A stretch of 64,000 bases of DNA from Paraburkholderia ginsengiterrae (GTDB lineage: Bacteria; Pseudomonadota; Gammaproteobacteria; Burkholderiales; Burkholderiaceae). The translations under genes and the position numbers were made by a program. The stretch lies in contig NZ_LXKA01000209.1 in assembly GCF_001645125.1 (NCBI RefSeq), forward strand, positions 1-64,000, read 5' to 3'. Below the pieces are notes generated by a model. The model made no database searches and was not told where the DNA came from. It saw nothing but the letters and a program-made list of their open reading frames with translations. Below, piece by piece: positions 52,681 to 60,895 of the stretch (position 1 is its first letter; each line of letters opens with the position of its first letter).

Positions 52681-52896
52681 ATGAAGTTCACAGTTGAGTA
52701 CGTTTTTGGCACGAGCGGGGCTCTTCAGAAAGCGGAGGGCGTACGCAAACAGGACGGTGTTGAAGCCAGCGATTCCGGCAGGTCATCGTCTGGAAAAACG
52801 CAGGAGAACAGTTTGCCCCATCAGTGGGCTTGGGCGGTGGGAAAAAGCACCTTTGACTGGATGGATCACCATGGTCCATTTGATTTGAGCGAGTAA
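52681..52896 (+). CDS. short gene start joined to IS66 debris
   Basis: MKFTVEYVFGTSGALQKAEG follows an excellent AGGAGGTGAGCGCG ribosome site 12 bp after pntB, so a real gene probably began here. The rest of the 71 codons resembles no family. It is followed within 40 bp by IS66 genes and is likely to be the truncated start of a gene cut by the IS66 insertion. Confidence 0.3.
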   Translation: MKFTVEYVFGTSGALQKAEGVRKQDGVEASDSGRSSSGKTQENSLPHQWAWAVGKSTFDWMDHHGPFDLSE

Positions 52897-52927
52897 TCCC
52901 GCTACTCGTCCATCACAGTTACGCGAA

Positions 52928-53374
52928 ATGCTTCTGGTCGAAACTACTGCACGCACGATGAAGTGTGGGTCGTTGCTTCGTAAGTCTGCGGATACTTGTT
53001 CAGACGGAACCCGTAAAGGCAGCCCGAACCATAGCCCGGAATTTCGACGCCGCCTGGCTGTGGCTGCATGTGAACCGGGCGTCCCTGTGTCGAAACTCAC
53101 CCGAAAACATGGTACCAACGCGAACATGTTGTTCAAGTGGCGGCCCCAGTATCGAGCGGAGCAACATCCCGGGACAGCCGAGCTGGTTCCGGTGACGGTC
53201 GTGAGTGAAGCGCCGGGCGTCATCGCAACGGCAGCGTCGGTCGAACAAGAGATGGTGAAGCCAACCATGAGCATGGGCACGATTGAAGTTCGAATTGGCC
53301 TAGCGGCGGTTAAGGTAGATGGCGCAGTTGACGCCGAAACGCTGCGTGCGGTGCTGAAGAGTGTGCGATCGTGA
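52928..53374 (+). CDS. IS66 TnpA-like protein (remnant element)
   Basis: A 148-residue frame whose core is SPEFRRRLAVAACEPGVPVS and HGTNANMLFKWRPQY, the helix-turn-helix of IS66 TnpA, followed by the usual C-terminal part with SMGTIEVRIGLAAVKVDGAV and TLRAVLKSVRS. The true start is uncertain within the first 40 codons. The stop overlaps the next frame (GTGA). Confidence 0.8.
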   Translation: MLLVETTARTMKCGSLLRKSADTCSDGTRKGSPNHSPEFRRRLAVAACEPGVPVSKLTRKHGTNANMLFKWRPQYRAEQHPGTAELVPVTVVSEAPGVIATAASVEQEMVKPTMSMGTIEVRIGLAAVKVDGAVDAETLRAVLKSVRS

Positions 53375-53670
53375 TCGGCCTGCCAACGGGTACGCGCGTG
53401 TGGATCGCGACGGCCGTAACCGACATGCGCAGTGGTTTCCCGGCTCTTGCCGCTAAGGTGCAAGCGGTACTCGAAGAGAATCCGCTCTGCGGCGACGTGT
53501 TCATTTTTCGGGGGCGTCGTGGCGATCTCGCAAAAATTCTATGTGCAACCGACGACGGACTATGGCTTCTCGCAAAGCGTCTTTCGCGCGGGCGGTTTGT
53601 CTGGCCCCAGGCTGATGGCGGCAAGATCTATCTGACCTCTGCGCAGCTGTCGATGTTGCTGCTGCGGATT
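52928..53670 (+). mobile_element. IS66-family remnant (tnpA and part of tnpB)
   Basis: Two of the three IS66 genes are visible with their usual overlap, but the second loses homology near 53665, and the large transposase gene tnpC and the right end are missing. The element is therefore a dead remnant between pntB and the next catabolic cluster. Confidence 0.8.
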
Positions 53671-53760
53671 GTCGCTGGGGATATTCAAAAGCTACGTCAA
53701 AGAGGCGGTCGTTTTTCGGCTGCGTGCATTTTCAAAGCCGCCGCCCCCACAATCCACTGA
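53371..53760 (+). pseudogene. IS66 TnpB with a replaced C-terminus
   Basis: The GTG-started frame begins MIGLPTGTRVWIATAVTDMR and contains VFIFRGRRGDLAKIL, LLAKRLSRGRFVWPQ and YLTSAQLSMLL as in IS66 TnpB (IS66 Orf2). After SMLL the expected ending GIDWR-x-P is absent and 30 unrelated residues follow, so the element is broken at about 53665. Confidence 0.8.
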
Positions 53761-53836
53761 ATCCTGGAAAAGAGAGTGACGGCATCAGAAAATTCGCCCG
53801 CCGGTCGAAGGAGCCATCGGGCGATATCTGAAAGTA

Positions 53837-54775
53837 TTAGATCTTCGTTAGCCAGTGAGAGTAGTCAGGATTTTTTCCCGTGACGATATCGAAATAGGCG
53901 GACTGGAGTTTTTCCGTGATCGTCCCGCGGCCGCCCGTGCCGATCGTGCGATTGTCGAGTTCACGAATCGGCGTTACCTCGGCGGCAGTTCCGGTGAAGA
54001 ATGCTTCGTCTGCGGTATACACCTCGTCGCGCGTGATGCGTTTTTCGATTACGGGAATCCCGAAGTCTCGCGCCAGCGTGATGATCGTATTACGAGTGAT
54101 GCCGTCGAGACAGGAGGCGAGGTCGGGCGTGTAGAGCTTTCCATCGTTGACTATGAAGAAATTCTCGCCCGAGCCTTCTGAGACGTACCCGTCAACGTCA
54201 AGCAATAAAGCTTCGTCGTAGCCGTCGGTCAGTGCTTCCTGATTCGCCAGAATCGAGTTGACATACCAGCCGGAAGCTTTGGCCCGTACCATTGAGACGT
54301 TCACGTGATGGCGAGTAAATGAGGAAGTCTTGACACGAATTCCTTTTTCCAGACCATCTTTGCCGAGGTACGCCCCCCAAGGCCACGCGGCAATTGCGAC
54401 GTGGACAGTGTTGCTCTTCGCCGAAATACCGAGTTTCTCGGAGCCTAGCCAGATAAGCGGGCGCAGATAGCAGGACTTCAGGCCATTTACGCTGACGACT
54501 TCCCGCTGTGCACTCTCTAGCGTTTCAGCATCGAACGGCACAGTCATCTGAAAGATTTTCGCGGAATTCAACAGTCGCCGGGTGTGCTCCTTCAGCCGGA
54601 AATTGGCGGCGCCGTTCGGACCGTCGTAGGTACGAACGCCTTCAAATGCGCCCATTCCGTAATGCAAGGTGTGGGTCAGGACATGAATCCTGGCGTCCCG
54701 CCATTCGACCAGTTTCCCGTCCAGCCAAATTTTTCCGTCTCGATCGTCAATCGCTGCAACCGGCTTGTCGATCAT
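53837..54775 (-). CDS. branched-chain-type aminotransferase (IlvE-like)
   Basis: A 312-residue fold-type-IV PLP enzyme. Landmarks are HYGMGAFEGVRTYDG, the Lys-containing MVRAKASGWYVNSILANQEA, DVDGYVSEGSGENFFIV and AFFTGTAAEVTPIRELDNR. It starts with an ATG that overlaps the stop codon of the hydrolase gene, so the two are coupled. An IlvE copy within a hydrolase/ABC-importer locus probably serves catabolism of a particular compound, for example by deaminating a released amino acid, and not general biosynthesis. This is inference from context. Confidence 0.9.
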   Translation of the reverse strand: MIDKPVAAIDDRDGKIWLDGKLVEWRDARIHVLTHTLHYGMGAFEGVRTYDGPNGAANFRLKEHTRRLLNSAKIFQMTVPFDAETLESAQREVVSVNGLKSCYLRPLIWLGSEKLGISAKSNTVHVAIAAWPWGAYLGKDGLEKGIRVKTSSFTRHHVNVSMVRAKASGWYVNSILANQEALTDGYDEALLLDVDGYVSEGSGENFFIVNDGKLYTPDLASCLDGITRNTIITLARDFGIPVIEKRITRDEVYTADEAFFTGTAAEVTPIRELDNRTIGTGGRGTITEKLQSAYFDIVTGKNPDYSHWLTKI

Positions 54776-55980
54776 GGATTCCACCACGTAGGTTCGCCGG
54801 TACCGTCGATGTATTCGCCACCTTTGGTGATAAACGTCCGTGCTTCGTGGCCACTCGGGAATTTACCGGCGAGAGCAGCCCCCAGCCAGTCCAGCGACGC
54901 GTTGATCCACTCGTCCGACTGCGGTCCGATCGGGTGGAACTCGTGTTGGTAAATCCAGAGTTCCTTGGGCCCCTTCAGTCGCTCGTAGACGTCGATGGTC
55001 GCGTCGATCGTCGTCAGTTCGTCATTCTCGCCAGTAACGATAAGGTATGGGATTGTGACATTTGGCGCGATGTCGTCGAGCAGCATCTGCTTGGACAGAG
55101 CCTGAATCTCCAACGGATCGGTGATGCCAGTCATGAACATCAGCCCGGCCATGAAACTAGGTTGCGCCTGATTCAGAAGCACGAACTTGTCACCGAGATT
55201 CGACATGTTCGCTGCGATTGCCGCGATGCGCGGCTCGACCGCAGCCGCGCGCGTCGCCCACCACGAGCCCATGCTCGAACCCATGATCACGATTCGCGAC
55301 GGGTCAATCGCTGGATTGCTCGAGAGCCAATCGATGACCGTGCTGATCGCACGATCGTAATTGTCGAGCGTCATCTTCAGGCCTTTGGTCAGGCTCTCGC
55401 CTTGGCCGGGGCCGTCGAGGGAAAAACCAGCCCAGCCCCGCGGCAGAATGCGCTGTTCGATGACCTTGTGCCAGTCTTCCTTGAACATGTCCATGCCCGG
55501 CAGCATGACCACACACGGCACGCCCTTGGCGCCGATCGGCGTTTCCAGGATGCCGTGAAGTTGCTTGCCTTCAAACGGCAATACGACGCGTTCAATGGGA
55601 TGCGTTGCCAGCTCGATGACTTTCTCGAAAGACTGCACGACCTTGTTCAGGTATCGGGTGCGGCGCGGGTCGTCGGCCAGAACCGAATAGTGAGTGCGCG
55701 CGTATAGCAGGGCTGCACGCTCATACATCCGCTTCGCTGTCGTCGCGAAGCCGCGGTTCTCCCAATGCAGGGCGCGCTGCTCGATTTCCCTTGCTGCGGC
55801 GCTCCAGCATGCCGGCAGCATCGAACCTGCTTTGACCGGAGCGAAGACACGTTTGATATCTGTCGAGTCGTAACCGATCTGTTCGAAAAGCGCACCCGCA
55901 TCCGGGTGCAGCACGTCCAGTCCACCTACTGAAAGAAACGCGTCCAACACCCAGCGTTGGCCCTTGCGCATCGTATCCAT
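54772..55980 (-). CDS. alpha/beta hydrolase (FrsA/2,6-dihydroxypseudooxynicotine hydrolase-like)
   Basis: A 402-residue alpha/beta hydrolase with a helical N-terminal lid (residues 1-140; AAREIEQRALHWENRGFATT) and a catalytic domain. The nucleophile Ser is in VIMGSSMGSWWA, the Asp in VTGENDELTT and the His in HEFHPIGPQ; the oxyanion region is VVMLPGMDMFKEDWH. This architecture resembles FrsA and the C-C-bond hydrolase of nicotine degradation. The ATG at 55980 follows GGAGAACAGGA; a longer frame to 56010 is less likely. It is divergent from the ABC importer genes and shares their regulatory region. Confidence 0.87.
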   Translation of the reverse strand: MDTMRKGQRWVLDAFLSVGGLDVLHPDAGALFEQIGYDSTDIKRVFAPVKAGSMLPACWSAAAREIEQRALHWENRGFATTAKRMYERAALLYARTHYSVLADDPRRTRYLNKVVQSFEKVIELATHPIERVVLPFEGKQLHGILETPIGAKGVPCVVMLPGMDMFKEDWHKVIEQRILPRGWAGFSLDGPGQGESLTKGLKMTLDNYDRAISTVIDWLSSNPAIDPSRIVIMGSSMGSWWATRAAAVEPRIAAIAANMSNLGDKFVLLNQAQPSFMAGLMFMTGITDPLEIQALSKQMLLDDIAPNVTIPYLIVTGENDELTTIDATIDVYERLKGPKELWIYQHEFHPIGPQSDEWINASLDWLGAALAGKFPSGHEARTFITKGGEYIDGTGEPTWWNP

Positions 55981-56026
55981 GATTCCTGTTCTCCATTTTT
56001 CAAACGACACGGACTAGCATACATCC

Positions 56027-56041
56027 GTGATTTGAGATCAC
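56027..56041. promoter_or_regulatory. inverted repeat GTGAT-N5-ATCAC
   Basis: GTGATTTGAGATCAC has perfect 5-bp arms around TTGAG. It lies in the divergent region between the hydrolase and the ABC importer genes, 47 bp upstream of the hydrolase start, and its half-sites match the GTGATCAC palindromes at 49257, 49324 and 56152. Confidence 0.4.
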
Positions 56042-56151
56042 ACAAGCAAAAAAGTAAAACACAGTATGGAACGGGGAAACCCTATATTGCGCTGAATTGC
56101 CGCGCCTATGGGTGTTTGACGGCTTTTAGGTGTAAACGCGTATTGCGATCA

Positions 56152-56159
56152 GTGATCAC
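56152..56159. promoter_or_regulatory. GTGATCAC palindrome
   Basis: GTGATCAC occurs about 60 bp upstream of the binding-protein gene in the same divergent region. With the neighbouring GTGAT-N5-ATCAC repeat it could form an operator for a dimeric regulator that is not encoded in the immediate vicinity. Confidence 0.4.
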
Positions 56160-56220
56160 AAAAATGACATTAGCAGAAACGTGCAAACACAAACCCTTCG
56201 ATGGGTCTTTGGGAGGTCAC

Positions 56221-57462
56221 ATGCTGTCGCGCAAACTCGTAGCGGTGTTCGTCGCCGGATTCGCAATAACCGTTCACTCAACGGGGCAGGCCGCGGATTC
56301 GGCTCCAATCAAGGTCGGCCTGATGACGGTCAAAACGGGCGTAGCGGCGGGCATTGGCGGGCAAATGCAGGACGGCTTTGAGTATTTGCTTAGGGAGCGT
56401 GGTGGCAGACTGGCCGGTCGTCCTGTGGAATTGGTCGTGGTGGACACCGCAGCGTCGCCAGTAACGGCCAAGGCCAAGTTCCTGCAACTCACCGAGCGCG
56501 ATCACGTGGACGTCGTTGTAGGTCCGCTCGCCACGTTCGAAGCGGTGGCGATTCGCGACGACGTGGCTCGAGCGGGCGTGCCGCTCATTCTCAGTTCGGC
56601 CGCGGCTGAGGATCTGACTCAGCGCAAAGCCGATCCATGGATGGTTCGCAGTTCAAGTTCGTCGGCTCAGGCGGCTCAACCGTTCGGTGTGTACGCGGCG
56701 AAAACGCTGAAATACAGGCGTGTAGCAGTGGTAGCCGAAGACCTGTCGTTCTCGCACGAGACGGTCGCAGGTTTTCAGCGCAGCTACGAAGAGGCGGGTG
56801 GGAAAGTAGTCCAGAAGCTGTGGCCGCCTTTTAACTCCAGCGACTTCGCGACCGTCATCACCCAGATCAAACCGGATGTTGACGCAGTGTTCATCAACTT
56901 CTCCGGTGCCAATGCGACCCGGTTCCTCAAGCAGTACGCCGACTACGGACTCAAGCAGAAGATCCCGCTTATCGCAGGCATGAACACGGTCGACGAATCT
57001 TTGCTCGACAAGATGGGTGACGAAGCTGTCGGCATAGTTTCAGCCGGCTGGTATAGCGCAGCCATTGATACGGGTGATAACGCCCGCTACGTGAGCGGAT
57101 TCCGTAAGGCGTATGGAAGTACGCCGGGTTTCTACGCGACCGGTGGGTATAGCGCAGGGCTGATCCTGGAGCAGGCGCTAAAGTCCAGCAACGGCAAGAT
57201 TGCAAGCGGAAAGGACCTTGCGACTTCGCTACATGCAGTCAAGCTCGATGCCTCGCCTCGTGGCCCCTTGAAGCTGGACAGCTATGGCAACCCGATTGTC
57301 ACCGTCTACATCCGCAAGGTCACCCGCGTAGACGGAAGGCTGGTGAATACGGTGCTGCAAAGCTACCCGGACGTAAGCCAATTCTGGACTTACGACCCGA
57401 AGGCCTTTCTCGCCAATCCGGTTTACTCAAGAGACTTTCCGCCTTCGCGGAACCTTGAATAA
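56221..57462 (+). CDS. branched-chain-type ABC substrate-binding protein
   Basis: A 413-residue periplasmic binding protein of the LivJ type. The N-terminal signal is MLSRKLVAVFVAGFAITVHS with cleavage near GQAADS. Then come KVGLMTVKTGVAAGIGGQMQ, VDVVVGPLATFEAVAIRDDV and VAVVAEDLSFSHETVAGFQR, all typical of the family. GGAGGTCAC stands before the ATG; the frame continues upstream to 55957 without signal-like sequence. Binding proteins of this type take amino acids, amides and aromatic acids. It is the first gene of the importer operon. Confidence 0.9.
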   Translation: MLSRKLVAVFVAGFAITVHSTGQAADSAPIKVGLMTVKTGVAAGIGGQMQDGFEYLLRERGGRLAGRPVELVVVDTAASPVTAKAKFLQLTERDHVDVVVGPLATFEAVAIRDDVARAGVPLILSSAAAEDLTQRKADPWMVRSSSSSAQAAQPFGVYAAKTLKYRRVAVVAEDLSFSHETVAGFQRSYEEAGGKVVQKLWPPFNSSDFATVITQIKPDVDAVFINFSGANATRFLKQYADYGLKQKIPLIAGMNTVDESLLDKMGDEAVGIVSAGWYSAAIDTGDNARYVSGFRKAYGSTPGFYATGGYSAGLILEQALKSSNGKIASGKDLATSLHAVKLDASPRGPLKLDSYGNPIVTVYIRKVTRVDGRLVNTVLQSYPDVSQFWTYDPKAFLANPVYSRDFPPSRNLE

Positions 57463-57482
57463 CCGCGCCTAGGGAGCCGTCC

Positions 57483-58343
57483 ATGTCACTCCTTGTCACG
57501 CAAGCGCTCAATGGCCTCACCTTTGCAGCCTTGTTATTTCTGATGGCGTCTGGTTTCACCCTGATTTTCGGGCTGATGCGCATTCCAAATATGGCGCACG
57601 GAGGCTTTTTCATGCTTGGAGCCTACCTTGCAGTGACGTTAATTTCTTACCATCTGCCTTTTACTGTGGCCGCAATTGTCGCTGGATTGATTGTCGGCGC
57701 GATCGGTGTAGTCGTCGAGCGGACGATACTTGCGAAGATCGCCGGCAACGAACTGGCACAGGTACTGGCCACGCTCGGCATCGCGTTCGTGATTTCCGAT
57801 GGTTGCCGGGCAATATGGGGTGGGATGCCTCTCGAAGTTGCCGCGCCGCAGTGGCTGTCCGGCGTCGTACGCGTTGGCAGCGGGGCGTTTCCGCTCTACC
57901 GGCTGGCAGTGATGGGGCTCGCCGTTTTGATAGCAATTGGGCTGGATCTGTCGCTGACGCGCACTGTTCTCGGGGCTCGGGTTCGCGCGGCCGTCGGAGA
58001 CAGGTTGATGGCGCGTGCATCGGGAATACGCGTCAATCGGTTATTCGCAGCCACATTCTTCGCTGGCGCCTCGCTGGTTGGACTCGCAGGCGTCGTCGGC
58101 GCACCGATCATGTCTGTCTATCCGGGACTCGATATGGAAGTGCTGCCCCTCGTACTGATCGTCGTCGTCCTGGGCGGGACAGGGAGTATCGGCGGCGCAC
58201 TTCTTGGAAGCGTTGTTACCGGGCTAGTTTTCAGCTTCGGACAGTCGTGGTTTCCAGAGCTTTCCTATGTGCTGCTGTTTCTGCCCATGATCTTCGTCCT
58301 GGCGGTGCGTCCGCAGGGGCTGTTCGGGAGGGCAGCATCGTGA
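57483..58343 (+). CDS. branched-chain-type ABC permease (LivH-like)
   Basis: A 286-residue permease with about eight helices. NGLTFAALLFLMASGFTLIFG and MRIPNMAHGGFFMLGAYLAV are the usual LivH N-terminal segments, and LPLVLIVVVLGGTGSIGGAL is near the C-terminus. AGGGAGCCGTCC precedes the ATG, and its stop overlaps the GTG of the next permease gene. Confidence 0.93.
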   Translation: MSLLVTQALNGLTFAALLFLMASGFTLIFGLMRIPNMAHGGFFMLGAYLAVTLISYHLPFTVAAIVAGLIVGAIGVVVERTILAKIAGNELAQVLATLGIAFVISDGCRAIWGGMPLEVAAPQWLSGVVRVGSGAFPLYRLAVMGLAVLIAIGLDLSLTRTVLGARVRAAVGDRLMARASGIRVNRLFAATFFAGASLVGLAGVVGAPIMSVYPGLDMEVLPLVLIVVVLGGTGSIGGALLGSVVTGLVFSFGQSWFPELSYVLLFLPMIFVLAVRPQGLFGRAAS

Positions 58344-59269
58344 AGCTAAAGATTCTCGCAATTCTTTGCAGTGCGCTTTTAGTGCTCGTACCCACAGTCG
58401 TTCGATCGCCGTTCTATCTCGATCTGCTCGTGCAGATCATGATTGCCGGTCTGATTGCGAGCAGCCTTAATTTGTTACTGGGGCTAGGCGGGTTGCTCTC
58501 TTTCGCGCAAACGGCGCTCGCCGGTGCAGTGAGCTATGTGGTAGCGCTTGGATGCGTCACATGCGGTATCTCGCCATGGCTTTCTGCCTTGTCAGGCATC
58601 GCCGGTGGTCTTGTTCTGTCTATCGGCATCGGAGCGTTGGCGCTCCGTACGACAGGCTTAAACATAGGAATGATCACGCTGGCGCTGGCGCAGGTCATGT
58701 GGGGACTTGCACTGCATTGGGGCTCGGTCACCGGTGGTGAAAACGGCATTAGCGGCATCCCACGGCCGACGTTGCCGATCTGGTCAACCGCCGATCCCGT
58801 CGTTTGGTATGAGTGCGTCGCCGTATTGTTCCTGGTGATTGTTGCCGCTTTGAACCTTTTCATGAGTTCGGCATTAGGTGTTTGCCTGACTGCGGTGCGG
58901 TCCCAACCCAAACGCATGTCTGCTCTCGGTTTCGACATACGGAAAATTCGCATGGCTGCATTTGCCATCGCCGGGATTGTTGCGTCACTCGCGGGCGTTC
59001 TCTTCGTATTCCATCAACAGTTTGTCAGTCCTCACGCGCTTGCTTTAGGGGAGACGGCAGAGACTTTGCTGATGGTGATCGTTGGTGGACCTGCAACGTT
59101 GCTAGGTCCTCTTGCGGGTGCTGTCATCGTCGTTGTCTTCCGTGTGATCGTCAGCAGCTACTTCGACTATTGGCCTGTACTGCTCGGTGCTCTGTTCGTT
59201 GGGGTCGTCGTCTTTCTGCCGGAGGGCGTGATACCTGGTGTCTCAAGAGTGATAAGGAGGCTGCGATGA
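58340..59269 (+). CDS. branched-chain-type ABC permease (LivM-like)
   Basis: A 309-residue permease that starts with GTG overlapping the TGA of the LivH-like gene. GLIASSLNLLLGLGGLLSFAQ, TGGENGISGIPRP and VIVGGPATLLGPLAGAVIVV are typical LivM segments. Its stop overlaps the ATG of the ATPase gene. Confidence 0.93.
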   Translation: MKLKILAILCSALLVLVPTVVRSPFYLDLLVQIMIAGLIASSLNLLLGLGGLLSFAQTALAGAVSYVVALGCVTCGISPWLSALSGIAGGLVLSIGIGALALRTTGLNIGMITLALAQVMWGLALHWGSVTGGENGISGIPRPTLPIWSTADPVVWYECVAVLFLVIVAALNLFMSSALGVCLTAVRSQPKRMSALGFDIRKIRMAAFAIAGIVASLAGVLFVFHQQFVSPHALALGETAETLLMVIVGGPATLLGPLAGAVIVVVFRVIVSSYFDYWPVLLGALFVGVVVFLPEGVIPGVSRVIRRLR

Positions 59270-60072
59270 GCGATGCCACTCTTTCATCTGGCGGGAACAG
59301 TGCGGCGTCGTACCTGATTTCGACAATGGATGTGAAGCCGCCGGTCATCAGTACGACTGCGCTCGGTATCCAGTTCGGTGGTCTGAAGGTCGTTGACAGC
59401 GTGAGCCTTTCAATTGCTGCCGGAGAGCGTCGCTTGCTGCTCGGACCCAATGGCGCGGGCAAGACCACCCTGTTCAATCTGATAGCAGGCGATCTTCGTG
59501 CGACCACAGGTTCAATCAGCCTGTTCGGTGATGACGTAACCAAAGAGCCTACAGCAGGCAGAGCACGCCGTGGACTGGCTCGGACCTACCAGATCATCAC
59601 GCTGTTTCGTGAGATGACGCTGCTGCGCAATGTGCAGCTCGCACTAGCAATAGGGGCGAAGCGATGCTGGAATCCGTGGCGGTCATTCGACAACGCGTCG
59701 ACCGCACGCACGGCGCGCGAGGTTCTCGAACAGGTAGAACTCGACACCAAAGCCTGCTCAATCGTCGCAAATTGTTCCTACGGCGAGATGCGACGACTGG
59801 AGATTGCGCTTGCACTGGCTCAGTCCCCGCGCATTGTCCTGCTCGACGAGCCCCTCGCGGGCCTGTCCGGGCCTGAGCGAAAACGTGTGGGCGGCTTGCT
59901 ACACGCGTTGCCGCGCGATGTGACGATCCTGATGATTGAACACGACATGGATATCGCGCTTGCGTATGCCGGCACGGTTACGGTTCTGCAAGGCGGACGC
60001 GTCGTCGTCGATGGTGACAAACAGACCGTCCTTGCCGACCCACGTACCCGGGAGATTTACCTTGGCCACTAG
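59266..60072 (+). CDS. branched-chain-type ABC ATPase (LivG-like)
   Basis: A 268-residue ATPase with an unusual N-terminal extension of about 25 residues before the ABC domain. Walker A is LLLGPNGAGKTTLFNL, the Q-loop region is ARTYQIITLF, the signature is CSYGEMRRLEIALALA (LivG-type, not LSGGQ), and Walker B is IVLLDEPLAGLSGPE. It is coupled to the permease by an ATGA overlap. Confidence 0.93.
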   Translation: MSDATLSSGGNSAASYLISTMDVKPPVISTTALGIQFGGLKVVDSVSLSIAAGERRLLLGPNGAGKTTLFNLIAGDLRATTGSISLFGDDVTKEPTAGRARRGLARTYQIITLFREMTLLRNVQLALAIGAKRCWNPWRSFDNASTARTAREVLEQVELDTKACSIVANCSYGEMRRLEIALALAQSPRIVLLDEPLAGLSGPERKRVGGLLHALPRDVTILMIEHDMDIALAYAGTVTVLQGGRVVVDGDKQTVLADPRTREIYLGH

Positions 60073-60808
60073 CAACACACCGGCGCTTCAGTTATTGGGC
60101 GTCACAGCTGGATATGACCGCAGCGAAATCCTGCAGGACGTGTCGCTCGCGGTTCGCCGGTCGAGCGTTCTTGCGCTGCTCGGTCGCAACGGTGCGGGCA
60201 AATCAACATGTATTAGCGCTATAGCCGGATTGATCAGGCTCTCCGACGGTGACGTCCAGCTGTTCGGAGAGTCCGTGGCCGCATTGCCGGTGGAAGAAGT
60301 CATTCGCAAGGGCATTGCCGTGGTGCCACAAGGAAGACGGATTTTTTCTTTGCTGACTGTCAAGGAAAACCTTGCGGTCGTTCAGCCTGCTGTAGCGCCA
60401 TTTGCGGGCAAACACTGGGCAATTGATCGGATTACCGAACTTTTTCCGCGCCTCGGTGAACGCTTTGGGCAGCGGGCAGGAACCCTGTCCGGCGGGGAGC
60501 AGCAAATGTTGGCGATAGGCCGGGCATTGATGGCGAATCCGAGAGTTTTGTTATTGGACGAACCATCCGAGGGACTATCTCCGCAAATGATCGACGAGGT
60601 AGCCAGGATTATAGAAAGGCTTCGGGACGATGGCATCTCGATCTTGCTGGTTGAGCAGAACAGTCGTCTCGCTCTTTCGGTCGCAGATGACGTTGCGCTT
60701 CTTTCGAGCGGCAGGCTGGCTTTTACGGGGTCGGCCGAAGAGCTGACCCAAAACTCGGATCTTATGGAAATCCATCTCGGTGTGCATGCCACGACAAGCA
60801 CAGATTAG
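60062..60808 (+). CDS. branched-chain-type ABC ATPase (LivF-like)
   Basis: A 248-residue ATPase. Walker A is LLGRNGAGKSTCISAI, the signature LSGGEQQMLAIGRAL and Walker B VLLLDEPSEGLSPQM. The most likely start is TTG at 60062, with GGGAG 8 bases upstream and 11 bp of overlap with the LivG-like gene; longer frames have no family sequence. It completes a five-gene importer. Confidence 0.9.
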   Translation: MATSNTPALQLLGVTAGYDRSEILQDVSLAVRRSSVLALLGRNGAGKSTCISAIAGLIRLSDGDVQLFGESVAALPVEEVIRKGIAVVPQGRRIFSLLTVKENLAVVQPAVAPFAGKHWAIDRITELFPRLGERFGQRAGTLSGGEQQMLAIGRALMANPRVLLLDEPSEGLSPQMIDEVARIIERLRDDGISILLVEQNSRLALSVADDVALLSSGRLAFTGSAEELTQNSDLMEIHLGVHATTSTD

Positions 60809-60895
60809 AAGAATTATATGAAGTGAACGAACCGGGTAGGGCGGCACTTCCGAATTGCCATCTAACTCGATTAACCATGTTTGGAGAATGCGGAA

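Noticed and set aside
54508-55707. 399-codon open frame antisense to the hydrolase and IlvE-like genes
   Set aside because: Sense genes carry all catalytic residues; the antisense frame spans the junction of both, which is expected of a shadow.
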